Source: Ficedula albicollis (lineage: Eukaryota > Chordata > Aves > Passeriformes > Muscicapidae). Taken from it: a stretch of DNA of 64,000 nucleotides. Of this stretch, positions 11,198 through 24,504 are shown in pieces. Position 1 is the stretch's first letter. Every line of letters starts with the position of its first letter. The notes beneath the pieces are model-generated. The model did no database searches and was not told where the DNA came from. It worked only from the letters and a program-made list of their open reading frames with translations. The stretch covers positions 24,346,501 to 24,410,500 of the forward strand of contig NC_021671.1 of the NCBI RefSeq assembly GCF_000247815.1, written 5' to 3'. The translations under genes were made by a program, and so were the position numbers.

Positions 11198-12811
11198 AAG
11201 TCATCTCTCTGATGCTGAATGTGGGGCATAAATAATTTTTAGTATAGGCTTGTTTAAAGGGAAAATGCTCCCTTACTTCCACTTCAAATGAGTTGCAGAA
11301 AAATTTAGAAGAAATGGCAAGGTGTCCACGGTATTATTTTTCGGCAAAATTTAATTTTTTTGGGAGCCTCAAATGTTCATGATTTGTAACCAACTCACAC
11401 AGCATATAATTTTTCCCTCACTAATATACAAAATATACATAAAAACCCAAGAGATTGCTTCTGTGTGTTGATTTTTGTGAATAGAAATTGAGGAACGCCA
11501 AGTCAATTTTTCTGTGTTAGAGTTAATATACAGATCAGCATACTTGGCTGATGCAAGGTCAAGGTAGAGTGAAGACGAGAATGTGAAAGCCTGGGCTTGA
11601 GTTTATTTGTACTACTACTAACTGTTGCTTAAAATCTGTGGAAGCCAAAACCTCCTCATGATAAATGCAAGAGAGAAAGAGCAAAGATTTGAATGCTTTG
11701 AATTTTGGCAAAAACTGAGATTATGTAAGAAGACATGCAGTGTCTGTAAGTCTGATAGAGAGGAAAAAAAAAAACAACAAAAAAACGCACAAATGAAAGC
11801 AAAATCCCTATGCAGTCCATACACTGCTTTTGGACATGGAATTTATCTAACATTTTTCTGTAAGAAGTCTTATTCTGTTGGGTAAAATTTCACATGAAAT
11901 GACTATTGAAATGATAGAAAAGTAAGCCAGTGACACAAAACTGAATGCATATTTGCATTTCTTATTTTTTTTCATCTTACCCAGAGGGCATATTTAATGT
12001 AAGCAGACAATGCAAACAGAGGTATTCAAACAAGTCTGTATCATAAAGATGCATGGGGTTTCTCAGATATCTCCCCTGATAAATTCTCTTTCTTGGATCT
12101 AATTGAAATTCAGCCAACATAAGTTATTATTTTATTTTGAAGAAACTAACTGCTGAAGGGGAAAAAAAATCAATAGAGATTTCAGGGCAACAAGAAAATG
12201 TGCAATTGTTATTCTATTTGATTTTAAATTAAAGCTTTCATCTTTAAAGGATTTGTTGAACTGTAGAAAACACATATGGATTACAGGGAATTAATTTATG
12301 GAAAGTGCAATGTCTGAAGCCTCTTCATTATTTTTACACACTTGCCAGCGGTTTCTATTTGCTATATTCCTCCTACGTTAGAGTAGGCAGCAATGGCCAG
12401 AAAGCTGTGCAGAAAGCTACCATGAATGAAAATGTTATGTCTCAGAACTATTACAAAATACATTGAACCAAATATATTTGGTCTGGAAAATCTGTATTTA
12501 GTCATCTGCAATTGCCTCTATGTAACTCATGCAACTTTGTACTGACATCCTTTTATTTTACGGTATTAAAAACTTTGATTTCATGATCTATATATTCTCT
12601 TACAACGCAGTAAAAGATTATAAGGAAGTCTACAGACTGAACTATTGCATCCTCCATAAGCCTATAACTTTTTGTGAGAGGATCTAAAACAAGGACTTTT
12701 AGCAATTGAAGTTAGTACTTCTCGTTACTGGGAAATGCAATGGGAAAATTATCTCTGATCAGTGAAGTAGGAAAATTAGGTTAGATTAGAATATTCACTC
12801 AGACAAGCAGG
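11198..12811. other. Unique AT-rich non-coding DNA
   Basis: No gene or known repeat is recognised. It contains a perfect 14-bp palindrome CCAAATATATTTGG at 12469-12482 and short A-rich runs (11764-11790). Confidence 0.55.
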
Positions 12812-12957
12812 CAAGTGATTTTTCTTGTAAAGTATATTTTCTTAAGTGTGGAAGAAAGATACTTTAGGCAGTCTCTGAAATTCCACAAGTGATTTTTCTT
12901 GTAAAGTATATTTTCTTGAGTGTGGAAGAAAGATACTTTAGGCAGTCTGAAATTCCG
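12812..12957 (+). repeat. ~74-bp tandem duplication
   Basis: Copies are at 12812-12885 and 12886-12957, head to tail. They differ by a 2-bp deletion (GTCTCTG versus GTCTG) and a few substitutions. Confidence 0.95.
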
Positions 12958-14826
12958 CTGTTGGTGTCCAACAAAGTTGTAATTTTTTTTTAACAAGCCT
13001 TAGCTTATACATTAGTACAAAGAAAGCAAGAATGATATGACTGTATGATATAACTGTTAGTTCTAATCTAATAGTTACTTCAGCCTGATTGAAAAAAACA
13101 TATAGGTCTAGCTAACTAAAAGTAGAAATTAATTTAAAAATTTTGTAGAAATACTTTTTTTGCTCACATCGATAGAAAAATTATTCTTGATTTCAAGAGG
13201 ACAAGAATTTTTGCCTTTTCATTTACATATCTTAGGAAAAAGCACAGATAAACAACATTGCTGGGGTTTATCAGTTCCTGAAAATCTGAAAACTACAGAA
13301 AATAATAGCTGTCCAAGGAACTGATACTAAACTATCATGTTAAGATGAGAATATGAAATACATATTTTTTAAAGTGTGTGTTCAGGTAGTCTGTAAGAGC
13401 AAATTTTAGGCTCATATCTAAGAGTTTCATAGAAACAGAATATCTGTTCTTAAGGTTGTATACTAATTGCAGTTTTATTAAAAGGTCAGTAACTTTATAT
13501 TTTCTTTATCAAATTGACTCTTGTTTTTAAAGTAATCTTGGAAAATGGAATATGCTCTCTGTCAGAGATTACATTACAAGTATAGTTTGAAAATAAGAAA
13601 AATCTTTCTGCTGCAAAAAGACTGATTTAACAAAATGGACTTCCATATCAATATTCCTTTCATACTCCAAAAGGAAAGGGCTTTTTTTTCTGTTTTCAGG
13701 AGATGAAACTCAGGCCTACAGGTGTTATTAATTTAATCACACTATTACTTTTTTCAGATCATTAAGAAGTTGAGGTCATCCAAGCAACAATTGCAAAGCA
13801 TGTGATCCAGGTGGCGAATTACAGGCTCAAATGTTAAATCATGAATCTCATGGGAAAAGTAAAACCAGAGTGAGCAGTTTGTGATCAGGCCATATACTGT
13901 GATGGCTCAATAATCCTGCACAGTGAAAAAATCTCCAAATAATCAGTTCTCTTTTACCATGAACATAAATGCGTAGATGAAGAATTGGAATTATGGGGTA
14001 ATATTTTGAATTAGGATTTGAAAATAAGGATTATCATGAAAGTTTTATAAAATCTATAAATGCATAAACAGAATTTATTTAATACATTTATACTTCTAAG
14101 ACTAAATTATGTTTTTATACAAGGCTTGATTTTTCATTTCATAAAAAGAGACTTTCTTAAAAATATATTGTGAGAAAAATAATCCTTATTGTTTGGTTTG
14201 GCTTTTTTTTCTTCTTTCTCTTCAATTTTTCATAAACAGACTCTCATTTAAAGTTGCATAAGACAAGAGGCTTAGATTGGTAGAAGTTTACTTTGGCAAT
14301 GAAGCCATATTTTACACAAAAGAAAATCTGACTGAAGACTTCTACCATGAGAGATTTTGGAGAACACTATAATCCTCTTCTTAAGACTGAAGCTTTTTCT
14401 CTTTCACAGTTCTGACATGAAAATTTAACCTAAAGTCTTTAAATAATGAGAATTAGGAAAAAAGAAACAGAAAACCTGTAATATCTTTCTTACTCAATAC
14501 CAACATCTGATAGATACGAATGTCTTGAGTACTTTGTGCGTTTCTGCCTCCTGAAAAAAACAAAATGTGACATAATTTTACTTATTAGGAAAAAATTAAA
14601 ATAATGGAGACTTACTGAAAATTCCACACAATTGTGAATATCAGCCCACCAGGCTAAGCACTGTTAATTTTTTTACAGCAGCTTTTGCATCTACTCAGAC
14701 ATAATTTAATAAAAGAAATAAAGAAAGTAAATATCTGTGCATTTAGCCACATTTTTACACTATAGGCACAACATGCACAGTTTGCTTTACACTAAGGCAT
14801 TGTCATAGGAAAGCCACTGTTGTGTT
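12958..14826. other. Unique AT-rich non-coding DNA
   Basis: No gene or transposon is recognised. A less AT-rich patch at 13770-13880 could be a conserved non-coding element, but nothing within it proves this. Confidence 0.5.
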
Positions 14827-14954
14827 AGTTGGAAGAAACTACTTTCTTCCAACTGTTTTTTACTGGTGGCTGATACCAGTTGTAGTCCTCTTGCTGTCAT
14901 GAAAAATTCTGTGCACATACAGTTCTGTACATTGCAAGAGGATTGCAATGTACA
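14827..14954. repeat. Cluster of perfect inverted repeats (hairpins)
   Basis: Three stem-loops lie within 128 bp. The first is AGTTGGAAGAAA / TTTCTTCCAACT (14827-14838 and 14843-14854) with a 4-nt loop. The second is ACTGGT / ACCAGT (14862-14867 and 14875-14880) with a 7-nt loop. The third is TGTACATTGCAA / TTGCAATGTACA (14926-14937 and 14943-14954) with a 5-nt loop. A 9-bp alternative stem pairs TCCTCTTGC (14886-14894) with GCAAGAGGA (14934-14942). The cluster could fold as RNA or extrude as cruciforms. No transposon family is recognised. Confidence 0.9.
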
Positions 14955-15260
14955 ATTGCTCCTGGATCATTTTGTTCCAAGTGGACATGGATTCATTGAA
15001 GCTGCAGGGAACCATTACAGTGCCATAATGTTCTTCCTATTGCATTTTATTGTTTGATAGAATCCCACACCAGTGGTTCTCTCATTCCTAGCAACTAGAG
15101 TTCTGTCAGGAGTAAATGAGGTTCTGTGTTTGCATATCTAGTAATAAATTATAGTACTTCTTATTGAGGATGGATAGGGTAATAAAAAACAAAGAAAGCG
15201 TAAAGGATATATCTCAGCAAAACACAAGACCATATAAATTAAGAAAACAAGTATAAACTG
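14955..15260. other. Unique non-coding DNA
   Basis: The 306 bp between the hairpin cluster and the 85-bp duplication hold nothing that I recognise. Confidence 0.5.
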
Positions 15261-15430
15261 TTGACAGCAACAATAACACAAGGGCAAATTTTGCTTATTT
15301 TTAGGAAAGTGAAATATAACATATATTTCTCCTTTGACAGTGATGTTGACAGCAACAATAACACAAGGGCAAATTGTGCTTATTTTTAGGAAAGTGAAAT
15401 AGAACATATATTTCTCCTTTGACAGTGGTA
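15261..15430 (+). repeat. 85-bp tandem duplication
   Basis: Copies at 15261-15345 and 15346-15430 start TTGACAGCAACAATAACACA and differ at only a few bases. Confidence 0.95.
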
Positions 15431-16854
15431 TTCAGGAATGGTCCCCTCCAGTCTGATAGGCAAAAAGTTGAATGGCAGAGGGTCTCAGGTTTGCAATATA
15501 TGCATGGAAAGTATTTTGGGGATACCTACTCTATTTGGAAATTGTGGAGATGTAGTTCATGGTTTTCATCCTGATACTTGATTAGGTCTTGGTTTGAAGT
15601 TTCACAGGTGGTGATGGATACCACTGTGTATGAAATGCCAGTCTTTAGAATAAGAACTGAAGCATGATAGTAGCCTTTCCTCAACAGGTTACACACACAG
15701 GTGTCTCTTAGGTTACACACTCAGTGCAGGGATCTGAAAAAAGGGTGACAGCAGCCACCGTACACTTTGTTTCTTCTATCTCAAAAACCTCAACCAGTCA
15801 CATTCTAGTAAGAGAAGCAGTTCCAAAAACCTAGACCAAACAGAAAATTGTGGAACTGTATTACCAAATGATTGGATTTAAGACTGAATTAAATTTATAT
15901 CATATATTCATCCTCTGAGTCAAGTGTCCACATATTTCTGTCTGCAAAATACCTTCGGTAAGAAGATGGACAATATTATTTTCTGAAATACTCCTCCATA
16001 GAACCTAGAGAGGCACTGGAGATACGGCTTCAAAACTTTTTATTAAGGACTTAGAACTGCTGCCCATATCCCAGCCAAATCCTATTGCTAAAAGTCTATG
16101 ATGGCTGCTCAGGCTACTTGACTCTGTTTGTAATACCACCTACAGGGTAGTATTGGGATTTCTTGGGAAGGACGTTCCCAGAAGCTGACTCCCTCCAAAG
16201 AGGAATATATTTAAGGCAATAATCATCTAGTAACAGGAATATCCACAAGAAATTTCTAAACAAAATATAAATTGCCTTTACTTTCAATGGGCACAAATCC
16301 TGAAGCAAGAATTAATCATCCTCACACAAATTAAAATATTGCAGTGGGCCAATGAGCAGTGAAAGAATTAAAAGTTAAAGATCTAGAAACTGAAAATGAG
16401 AACTTACTTTTATCCACAACATCACATCGAAGTGTTCTTTGGTTTGACTATATGCAAATTTAAGATCAATTATAAATACATGTTTACTTTCTCACTAGTT
16501 GATAAAACTTATTAATTACTCCAAACCTAAAACCCTCCACAGTATTTTTCATCTTTGTCTGTTTTTTTAAGAAGTAGATAAACTATTTAAAATTACATGA
16601 GATTCCTATTTATTTCCAATTTCAAATCTCTTTTTCATAAACAGAAAACACTGTTTAATTTAAGAGTTTAATTTTTAAACAAAGATTACACGATAAATCC
16701 AAGAATATTTTCACAGGTGTTCTGTAAGGTTTTTGTTCCAGTTTGATCTTTAAAGACATATAACTTTTTAAAATTACTTTGAACTGAGCTATAAAGATTA
16801 AAATTATTTAAAATGTGACAAGAGAACTGATTATAAATTTACATTTGCAGTTAC
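15431..16854. other. Unique non-coding DNA
   Basis: I see no gene, RNA gene or recognised transposon. Confidence 0.5.
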
Positions 16855-17165
16855 CTTGGGACCCTCAGATGGCATCTAATCCATCTCTCTGGCCAAAGAA
16901 AACACCATGTCATTCTTGGCAGCTGTTTGCCTGATGTATTTAAAGCATGTTTTGTGATGGATCTTGCACAATAATCCAACCAGCTTTTTCAAAGTTTATC
17001 TCTACACATTGTCAGAACATACCAATATTTAATTTTTTTTCCTACTTTAACATTACCCTACCATCTTTGATACCTATTGCTTTTGTCATTAGAACTGTTG
17101 GCATCACTGGAAACATTTTCTGTATATTTAGAAAAACAGCCTGTTCAGGTGGTGAAATGTACTAA
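16855..17165 (-). mobile_element. Possible ancient CR1-like fragment
   Basis: The stretch from GGCATCTAATCCATCTCTCT through TGTGATGGATCTTGCACAAT has the spacing of a reverse-oriented, very old CR1 3' region (a 'TCTAGTCCATCCC' motif followed about 80 bp later by 'GTGATGGA'). Similarity is weak and the right border is arbitrary. Confidence 0.3.
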
Positions 17166-18597
17166 TTAGAACTACTCTGGTTTTCCATTCAGGCATTTTA
17201 CAATTCATGGATCATATAATCTTATTTTCCAAAGCGAAGATGCATATTTTAAATAGCAATAAACAAAATATTGTGAATAAGCAATATGGGCATGAATTTT
17301 CCTCATCTGTATGTGTTCATTTTCACTGATATTAGTGGCAAGAGCACATGCATATTCAGCAGAAGTAAGTGGGAACAGCCACATTACCTTCTCTGGAAAT
17401 GGACTTGCTCATCACAAATAGCAATTTGGCCTATTGTCTTCTAAATAAGAAAATGTGTCTTTTTAATCTTTCTTAATCTTTTAAAAGTATGTCTTCTTGT
17501 TGAAAATAGACAGAATTTATTGAATAAAAATGTTGCCAAAGTAAACATTTTGTTCAACTTTTGTTACAAAAATAAAATTCAAAAAATATAGAGATGTTTT
17601 TGAAAAATAAATAAATATATAAGTAAATTTTCAAACCTTTGGACATTTTGATTGATAACTGAGTATTCAGGTCTCATTGTGTAACTACCTTCCATGCACA
17701 AAGATAGCAGAGTTTGAGCATTTGATTTCACAGGATATTTACCTTAGGGAATGCTGATTTATACCCTGAGGTTTTTCGATTAGTTACTAATGTATATAAA
17801 TGGTGATAATAGATGTAAGCATGTGTACACTGATGTAGATATATGACAGTACTTCAGCATCTAAGAAACTATTCCAATCACTGAAAGATACACAAAATAT
17901 TTAATGTGTCTACTCTGGGACATTACATTTAAGCAAAAAACAGTGTAATTTGGCATTAAAATGCATGCATACATCAAACCATTCCAGTATAAAATCTGTA
18001 AGAAAAAATTCTCTCAGAAATGTGCCTTACAGGACCATCTGAAGAGTGGGGAGTAGCCCCATAAATGTAGTTCCTCTGACATGTGGTTTGTGCATAAACT
18101 TACTTTTGAGGAAACACCTTACACAGCTACATGATAAAAATAGTTTTGACAATGTTAGGTCTATGAATCATCTATATGAATGTTCCTCTCATACCCCTGA
18201 GACAATGAGGAAAAATGGAAGAAAAATAGTAGGAATGGAAGTAATTGGAGAAATAAAACATATGAGGCATTGCTCATTAGACTATTGATAATTAAAATAG
18301 TGATGGCAACTGGTTTTGATAACTTTGAATAGAAGTGACCTGACTTTAACTGTCTTAAATCTGGGCTTGTGTGCCCCAGAATGAGTCTCAAGCCAAGAAG
18401 TGACAGGAATTGCTCCTTGTATATTAGTCCTGCAGCCTTGAACTTTAAAGTACACTGAAAAAAGCAATTTGGAATACTGAATAAATTACACAATTTTACA
18501 AGAAACTGCATACTGTGAAACAGATGCTTATTTAAAAGTTACCTGATTGTTCTCTTCACAGAATAATTTCAAGATAATTCTATTCATCTGCTTCAGC
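17166..18597. other. Unique AT-rich non-coding DNA
   Basis: Nothing is recognised. The open frames at 18046-18511 overlap on both strands and have no protein hallmarks. Confidence 0.5.
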
Positions 18598-18711
18598 AAT
18601 TCAGCAGTGTCTCATCTTCCCATTGTCTGGTCTGTATTACTTATGATTCCTCTCAATTCAGCAGTGTCTCATCTTCCCATTGTCTGATCTGTGTTACTTA
18701 TGATTCCTCTG
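18598..18711 (+). repeat. 57-bp tandem duplication
   Basis: Copies at 18598-18654 and 18655-18711 start AATTCAGCAGTGTCTCATCT and differ at two or so bases. Confidence 0.95.
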
Positions 18712-19479
18712 TATAATAAAAAGAAAAAATTTGTTCCTGGAAGCTTTGTAAGAGAAGGATATCTGCATCTCTTGTTCAGCAAATAAAAAATGTTGAGAAA
18801 AATAATTGCAGCATCCTGAAAGGTTGTAGTTCTTATAGCAGTGTTTTAACTTCACTAGAGACCAAGTGAATGTCAGAATTTTCACTTTACTGTCAAATTC
18901 AGTTTCCTCATCACTTCTTAAGATCCTAGGAAAATGTCAAGTAAATCCAACACAATTAGAGGTATCCTTGACTGAAAGGCTATTTTCCCTGAAGAAGTTA
19001 TTAAAAGAACATTTTAGAGGCAGTTTGCTCACTTCCTGTGAAGAATTGATAGTTTGTACTTTACATGTTCTTAAACCAAAGGGGAAAAAAAAAGGAAAGG
19101 AAAAAGAAAAAGAAAGAATTGCTCTTGGCAATGAGAACCTAGAGTCTGACACCAGCAGAATACAACATGATGTAGATGCAAGAGTGCAAGCATGCTGCTT
19201 TCATCTCTAACAATATTTAGGTAAATTATTTGGAGCTAGCACATTAAACCATCAATGGCATAGATATCTGCAATTCTACTGCTTAAATATACTTTTTAAA
19301 TGGGGAGAAAAAAGAGAGTAAGTATTTTTTTAATTCAATCTGCATTTTAAAAAAATATACTAATACAAAATTTGTGCTTATCTTTTATAATTATAATGAT
19401 GGCTTGTCTAATATTAGATATATTCGTTCATGGTTTCCCTGAAGAACTTTGTGATTTAGGTTGAGATGCAGGTTGTGAT
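18712..19479. other. Non-coding DNA with purine-rich run
   Basis: It contains a G/A-only run at about 19079-19118. The overlapping open frames on both strands at 18866-19210 are not convincing as genes. Confidence 0.5.
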
Positions 19480-19562
19480 TGTGTCCTTGTCCATGGCGGG
19501 GGGGGTGGAACCAGGAGGGTCCCCTCCAACCCACACCATTCTATGATTCTGTGATTCTATGT
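19480..19562 (+). mobile_element. CR1 LINE 3' terminus
   Basis: It contains GGGGGGGGTGGAACCAGGAG, then GGTCCCCTCCAACCCACACC and the diagnostic CR1 end ATTCTATGATTCTGTGATTC. Only the last 80 bp or so remain, typical of a heavily 5'-truncated CR1 insertion. Confidence 0.92.
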
Positions 19563-21105
19563 TACGACTTGACATAGCACTGTGAGATTGTTTTATCATG
19601 AGATTTAGGTATCCCAATCTTTCCAATAAATAGAATTCCTCTAAAGGGCATTGAGCAGCTTATTTGATACCTAAAGTAATATCAAACTATGGGTCATCCT
19701 ATTATTGTCAAGAAAAAATTTTAGCTCTGCTGTTTCCAGGGAAAACAGAGAAAACCCAAATCAAAAGAAACTGAACCAAAACAATGAAGCCCCAGCTAAA
19801 ATAACTGTGCCCCCTTCCCCACCCTGCACCCCCTGTCTAAAGCACTATTAAGGTATTTTGTAGGCCAAAAGTAGCTTGATAACATATCAAATGGGTTTCA
19901 TTAACTGCTTGGGCAAAGAACTGTTAAGTAAGATATTTTACTTAGCAATAATTTTTTTTTTAAGTTTATAACTGAACATTGTTTCAATTCTATGTAGCAC
20001 ACATATGTACAACTTTATTTTTGTAAATATTCCTGTTTAAAGCAGATGGACTATTCACAAATTAAGTAAAAAGGAGTGAGAGCTTTTTTGATCTATATTT
20101 GATGAATAAGTAGAAGTAAAGGTAAATTCTAACAATCTTATATTAGTAATGTAAGTCACATGTTAATAGTGAGAAGTCTTTTATGACTGTTCCTAATTAA
20201 ACTACATTACCTACAGCTAACAAATGATACCTTATTGGCTTCAATAAGGAGCATAAGTTGAATTATTAACTTATAATAATATATAAATGCACTAGATAAT
20301 TTTTTAGGTATGTTATAAAATATATTATAACTTTCGTACATTTTCTACATCTTGTGTGTTTTCATTTCAAATCTAAATTTACTTGGTAAAACAGGAAAAA
20401 AAACCAGACAAAAAGAATTGTGGGATTTTTTTCAGATAAATTGGTACATCTTAGGTACACAGCTATGGAATAAATTAGCTGCTAGCATTGTGCTAATGCT
20501 GAAGATTTATATACCAAATAAAAAGATGTCTAATCTTTCTTTTTTCTAATCTATGTCTCAATCTTTTTTCACAATAATCCCTCTCTAAACTCTATCTCAG
20601 AAGAAGAATCAACTTTATTTTAGCTCCTAGACCTTACCTTCCCTATAACATATAATCATCTTTGAGAACAATTCTGCAATCAAGCAATTTGACAGAAGTC
20701 AAGTAGCACTGTCAGTTCCTCTACAGAGAAAATGATGGTTAGCTTCACATGAGCCATTAAAGCTTTTCAATGCAGTTTACACTTACAGGTTCAAGCCCCT
20801 GAAATCAAATGAAGGTATGTGTATGCAAGCAGATGTGCACTCATGTATTTTGTTTCCCTGGTGGCTCAGACTGTTGGATAATCTTTAGCAGCAACGGAAA
20901 CCTTCAAAGGAGTGCACGGACTCATGAGATCCAGACATTCTCTACATGTATGATGATCATTCTTTCAGGAGAGATCAAACCAGTTGTATTCTTGGTTCAC
21001 ATATTTAAGCCCCACAGAATATATTTTCATGAATGAATTTCATTTAGTAAGGAGCATCTAAAATATATCTACTTTCTTCAAAATGGCTAGACTTCTAATT
21101 ACCTC
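19563..21105. other. Unique AT-rich non-coding DNA
   Basis: No gene or transposon is recognised. A short C-rich patch lies at about 19808-19840. Confidence 0.55.
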
Positions 21106-22365
21106 CTCTTCTCTTCTCTTCTCTTCTCTTCTCTTCTCTTCTCTTCTCTTCTCTTCTCTTCTCTTCTCTTCTCTTCTCTTCTCTTCTCTTCTCTTCTCTT
21201 CTCTTCTCTTCTCTTCTCTTCTCTTCTCTTCTCTTCTCTTCTCTTCTCTTCTCTTCTCTTCTCTTCTCTTCTCTTCTCTTCTCTTCTCTTCTCTTCTCTT
21301 CTCTTCTCTTCTCTTCTCTTCTCTTCTCTTCTCTTCTCTTCTCTTCTCTTCTCTTCTCTTCTCTTCTCTTCTCTTCTCTTCTCTTCTCTTCTCTTCTCTT
21401 CTCTTCTCTTCTCTTCTCTTCTCTTCTCTTCTCTTCTCTTCTCTTCTCTTCTCTTCTCTTCTCTTCTCTTCTCTTCTCTTCTCTTCTCTTCTCTTCTCTT
21501 CTCTTCTCTTCTCTTCTCTTCTCTTCTCTTCTCTTCTCTTCTCTTCTCTTCTCTTCTCTTCTCTTCTCTTCTCTTCTCTTCTCTTCTCTTCTCTTCTCTT
21601 CTCTTCTCTTCTCTTCTCTTCTCTTCTCTTCTCTTCTCTTCTCTTCTCTTCTCTTCTCTTCTCTTCTCTTCTCTTCTCTTCTCTTCTCTTCTCTTCTCTT
21701 CTCTTCTCTTCTCTTCTCTTCTCTTCTCTTCTCTTCTCTTCTCTTCTCTTCTCTTCTCTTCTCTTCTCTTCTCTTCTCTTCTCTTCTCTTCTCTTCTCTT
21801 CTCTTCTCTTCTCTTCTCTTCTCTTCTCTTCTCTTCTCTTCTCTTCTCTTCTCTTCTCTTCTCTTCTCTTCTCTTCTCTTCTCTTCTCTTCTCTTCTCTT
21901 CTCTTCTCTTCTCTTCTCTTCTCTTCTCTTCTCTTCTCTTCTCTTCTCTTCTCTTCTCTTCTCTTCTCTTCTCTTCTCTTCTCTTCTCTTCTCTTCTCTT
22001 CTCTTCTCTTCTCTTCTCTTCTCTTCTCTTCTCTTCTCTTCTCTTCTCTTCTCTTCTCTTCTCTTCTCTTCTCTTCTCTTCTCTTCTCTTCTCTTCTCTT
22101 CTCTTCTCTTCTCTTCTCTTCTCTTCTCTTCTCTTCTCTTCTCTTCTCTTCTCTTCTCTTCTCTTCTCTTCTCTTCTCTTCTCTTCTCTTCTCTTCTCTT
22201 CTCTTCTCTTCTCTTCTCTTCTCTTCTCTTCTCTTCTCTTCTCTTCTCTTCTCTTCTCTTCTCTTCTCTTCTCTTCTCTTCTCTTCTCTTCTCTTCTCTT
22301 CTCTTCTCTTCTCTTCTCTTCTCTTCTCTTCTCTTCTCTTCTCTTCTCTTCTCTTCTCTTCTCTT
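21106..22365. repeat. (CTCTT)252 perfect pentamer array
   Basis: There are exactly 252 head-to-tail CTCTT units (1,260 bp) without one substitution or indel. One strand is all pyrimidine and the other (AAGAG) all purine, so triplex (H-DNA) formation is possible. The 449-codon open frame across it, a chain of LLFSS, exists only because the period of 5 gives no stop codon in that frame. Confidence 0.98.
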
Positions 22366-22400
22366 CCTCTTCCTCTTCCTCTTCCTCTTCCTCTTCCTCT
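22361..22400. repeat. (CTCTTC)n hexamer edge of the array
   Basis: At its right edge the pentamer changes to about six CTCTTC hexamers before the sequence becomes unique at CTGTCC. This may be an older, shorter seed repeat next to the expanded core. Confidence 0.95.
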
Positions 22401-24504
22401 CTGTCCTTGTTATTCTAGTATTTCACATTTAAGGACTTCCTTTCTAACAGACTGAATCACAATAACAAACATGCCAGGTTTTGCCATACTTAAAACAATT
22501 TCCCTGTAGTTTAATTGTGGTTATTTCCCACAGTAGTGGACAAGATAGCCTTAATATTTTTTCTTTATTTTTGTTTGTTGTTTGCTTGTTTGTTTATTAA
22601 TGAAGAAGTGAAGAGTTTGTTGGGGTTTTTTTTTCCTTTGGGTTTTTTTTTGTGCTTGCAACTGATATTCTTTTTAAACCTGTTCCTTTCTAAACATGAA
22701 AACCCTTTGAAGAAATAATGGAACTTGTTTTAAGTAACAGGAACACTTCAACTGCCTGGAATTGTTTATGAATGATGTGCTTATTACCAGCTTGGATAAA
22801 AGCTCTCCACATGGCACAAGGCTTCATACTTCAGCGATTGCAGAGAAGTCTCTGACTTCAGAATAGATATTTAGAGCTTTCAAATGAGAAGTTGCACAGC
22901 ACAAGTTGCAGTATCACATGTTTTTACCTCTAAGTTTTCTGTTTCATTTGCGAGGTTTATTCTACAGCATATGATAATAATTGAATTGGGTCATACAATG
23001 TAATGATAAAGTCACAGTCTATGCATTAATGTAGAACCCTGTATTCTTATGCATCTGCAGAATTCTGCAGTATGAACCAATTACTGTCTTTCATTCTTTG
23101 TAGAAATTATCTGAAAAAACAGACAAACAAATAAGCAAACAAACAAAACCCCCAAAGTGTTCTTCACTGTAAAGAAGTGTATAGACAATATATTATACAG
23201 AGCAACTGGAATTTAATTAGGTAGAATTTCTCCTCTATTGTGTGGGTTTCAGAGGCACCCATATATCTGTGAGTTAAATGGGACGTTAAGCTAGTAGAAA
23301 TCAGACCAATTTGATAATTGAATAATTATTTGAAAAGTATAAGAAAATATTGTAGCCACCTGCCATATCTGCAAATTATAAATATACCATGAATTGCCAG
23401 TGTCTGGAAAATTTCCAAAACTCATATGCATTTTACAATATTTTTAAAAAAAATTTGTTCATGTGGAGAATTTTGCAAAAGAAAGGAGAGTGACATTAGT
23501 TTTGATTAACAGATTGTGTGTTTATTCCCTTATTTCACCTAAATTAAAATATTGCGAATGTAATTTAAATTTAATGAATTATTGACATTCTGTTAAAGTT
23601 GGGAGCTGGAAAAGCTAACAGATTTTAAATGAAGCTGAACAAGAGCATTAGTTTATATGCAAATTAAGTTCAAATCTTCCTTTCCCATTCCCCCCCACCC
23701 CATTTGGCAGGGACTTGTACTCAACAGAAGTACGACAATTTAGTCTTTAGTTCTTTTGTTCAGCTGAAACTCATATCTATTTAACATAAATCTGTTACAG
23801 ATTCTCTGTTTAATCTTACATGTTAAAATTTATTTATCTATATATTTCCTGATTTCCTATTTGATAATGAAAAAGTCTGAACCTGAAATTGATCTCGAAT
23901 ATTTGATCCCTATCCTTACAAGAAACCAAAGAACTAAACACAATATATTTTCATGGAGGCCAATTCTGCATTTTGAATCAAGGTTTTGATCCAGAGCCCT
24001 TTAAAGCACTGATGCCAAACACTCTATTGGAAAATAATTCATTTTAAACCCAGGCAATAATATCAAGGAAATTATAAATTAGGATAAAAAATAATACCTA
24101 AAATAAGGAAAGGGTTTTACTTAACATCCATAAAGAATACTGAAAATTTTGCCAGTCTTGTTGGTTTTAGCTGATCTTGGAGTGGAGACCCTTCTGCAAC
24201 AGCAGTGACTTGGCTTCCAACCAGGTGCAATAGAGTATGTCATGCCACCAAAAGGTCATTCACTGTTATGTCTAAGAATTTAGTCTATTTTTTGAGGATT
24301 TGCTAGAAGCCAGAAAGTTAGCTAGTTTGTCTGACTGCAAATAAATTGGATCAAATGCTGTGAGAATTCCATAATGGAGATCACTGAGCTATCCTTTAAA
24401 TAGGGGTAATACTGTACAGCAGCAATTGCAGATATTAATCTAGGTCCCCAGGAACCAACACAATTTCCCTCCAAATTGATTAAATTTCTAATTTTATGTG
24501 TTTA
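22401..24504. other. Unique AT-rich non-coding DNA
   Basis: No gene is recognised. T/G-rich low complexity lies at 22558-22660, an A/C-rich run at 23118-23152 and a short C-rich run at 23690-23702. Confidence 0.55.

Noticed and set aside
12469..12482. CCAAATATATTTGG as a CArG box (SRF site)
   Set aside because: A CArG box has six A/T bases between CC and GG; here there are ten. It is only a palindrome.
21083..22432. 449-codon open frame of LLFSS repeats
   Set aside because: It is a translation of the CTCTT array; a 5-bp period cycles through codons without stops. No start context, introns or unique domain supports a gene.
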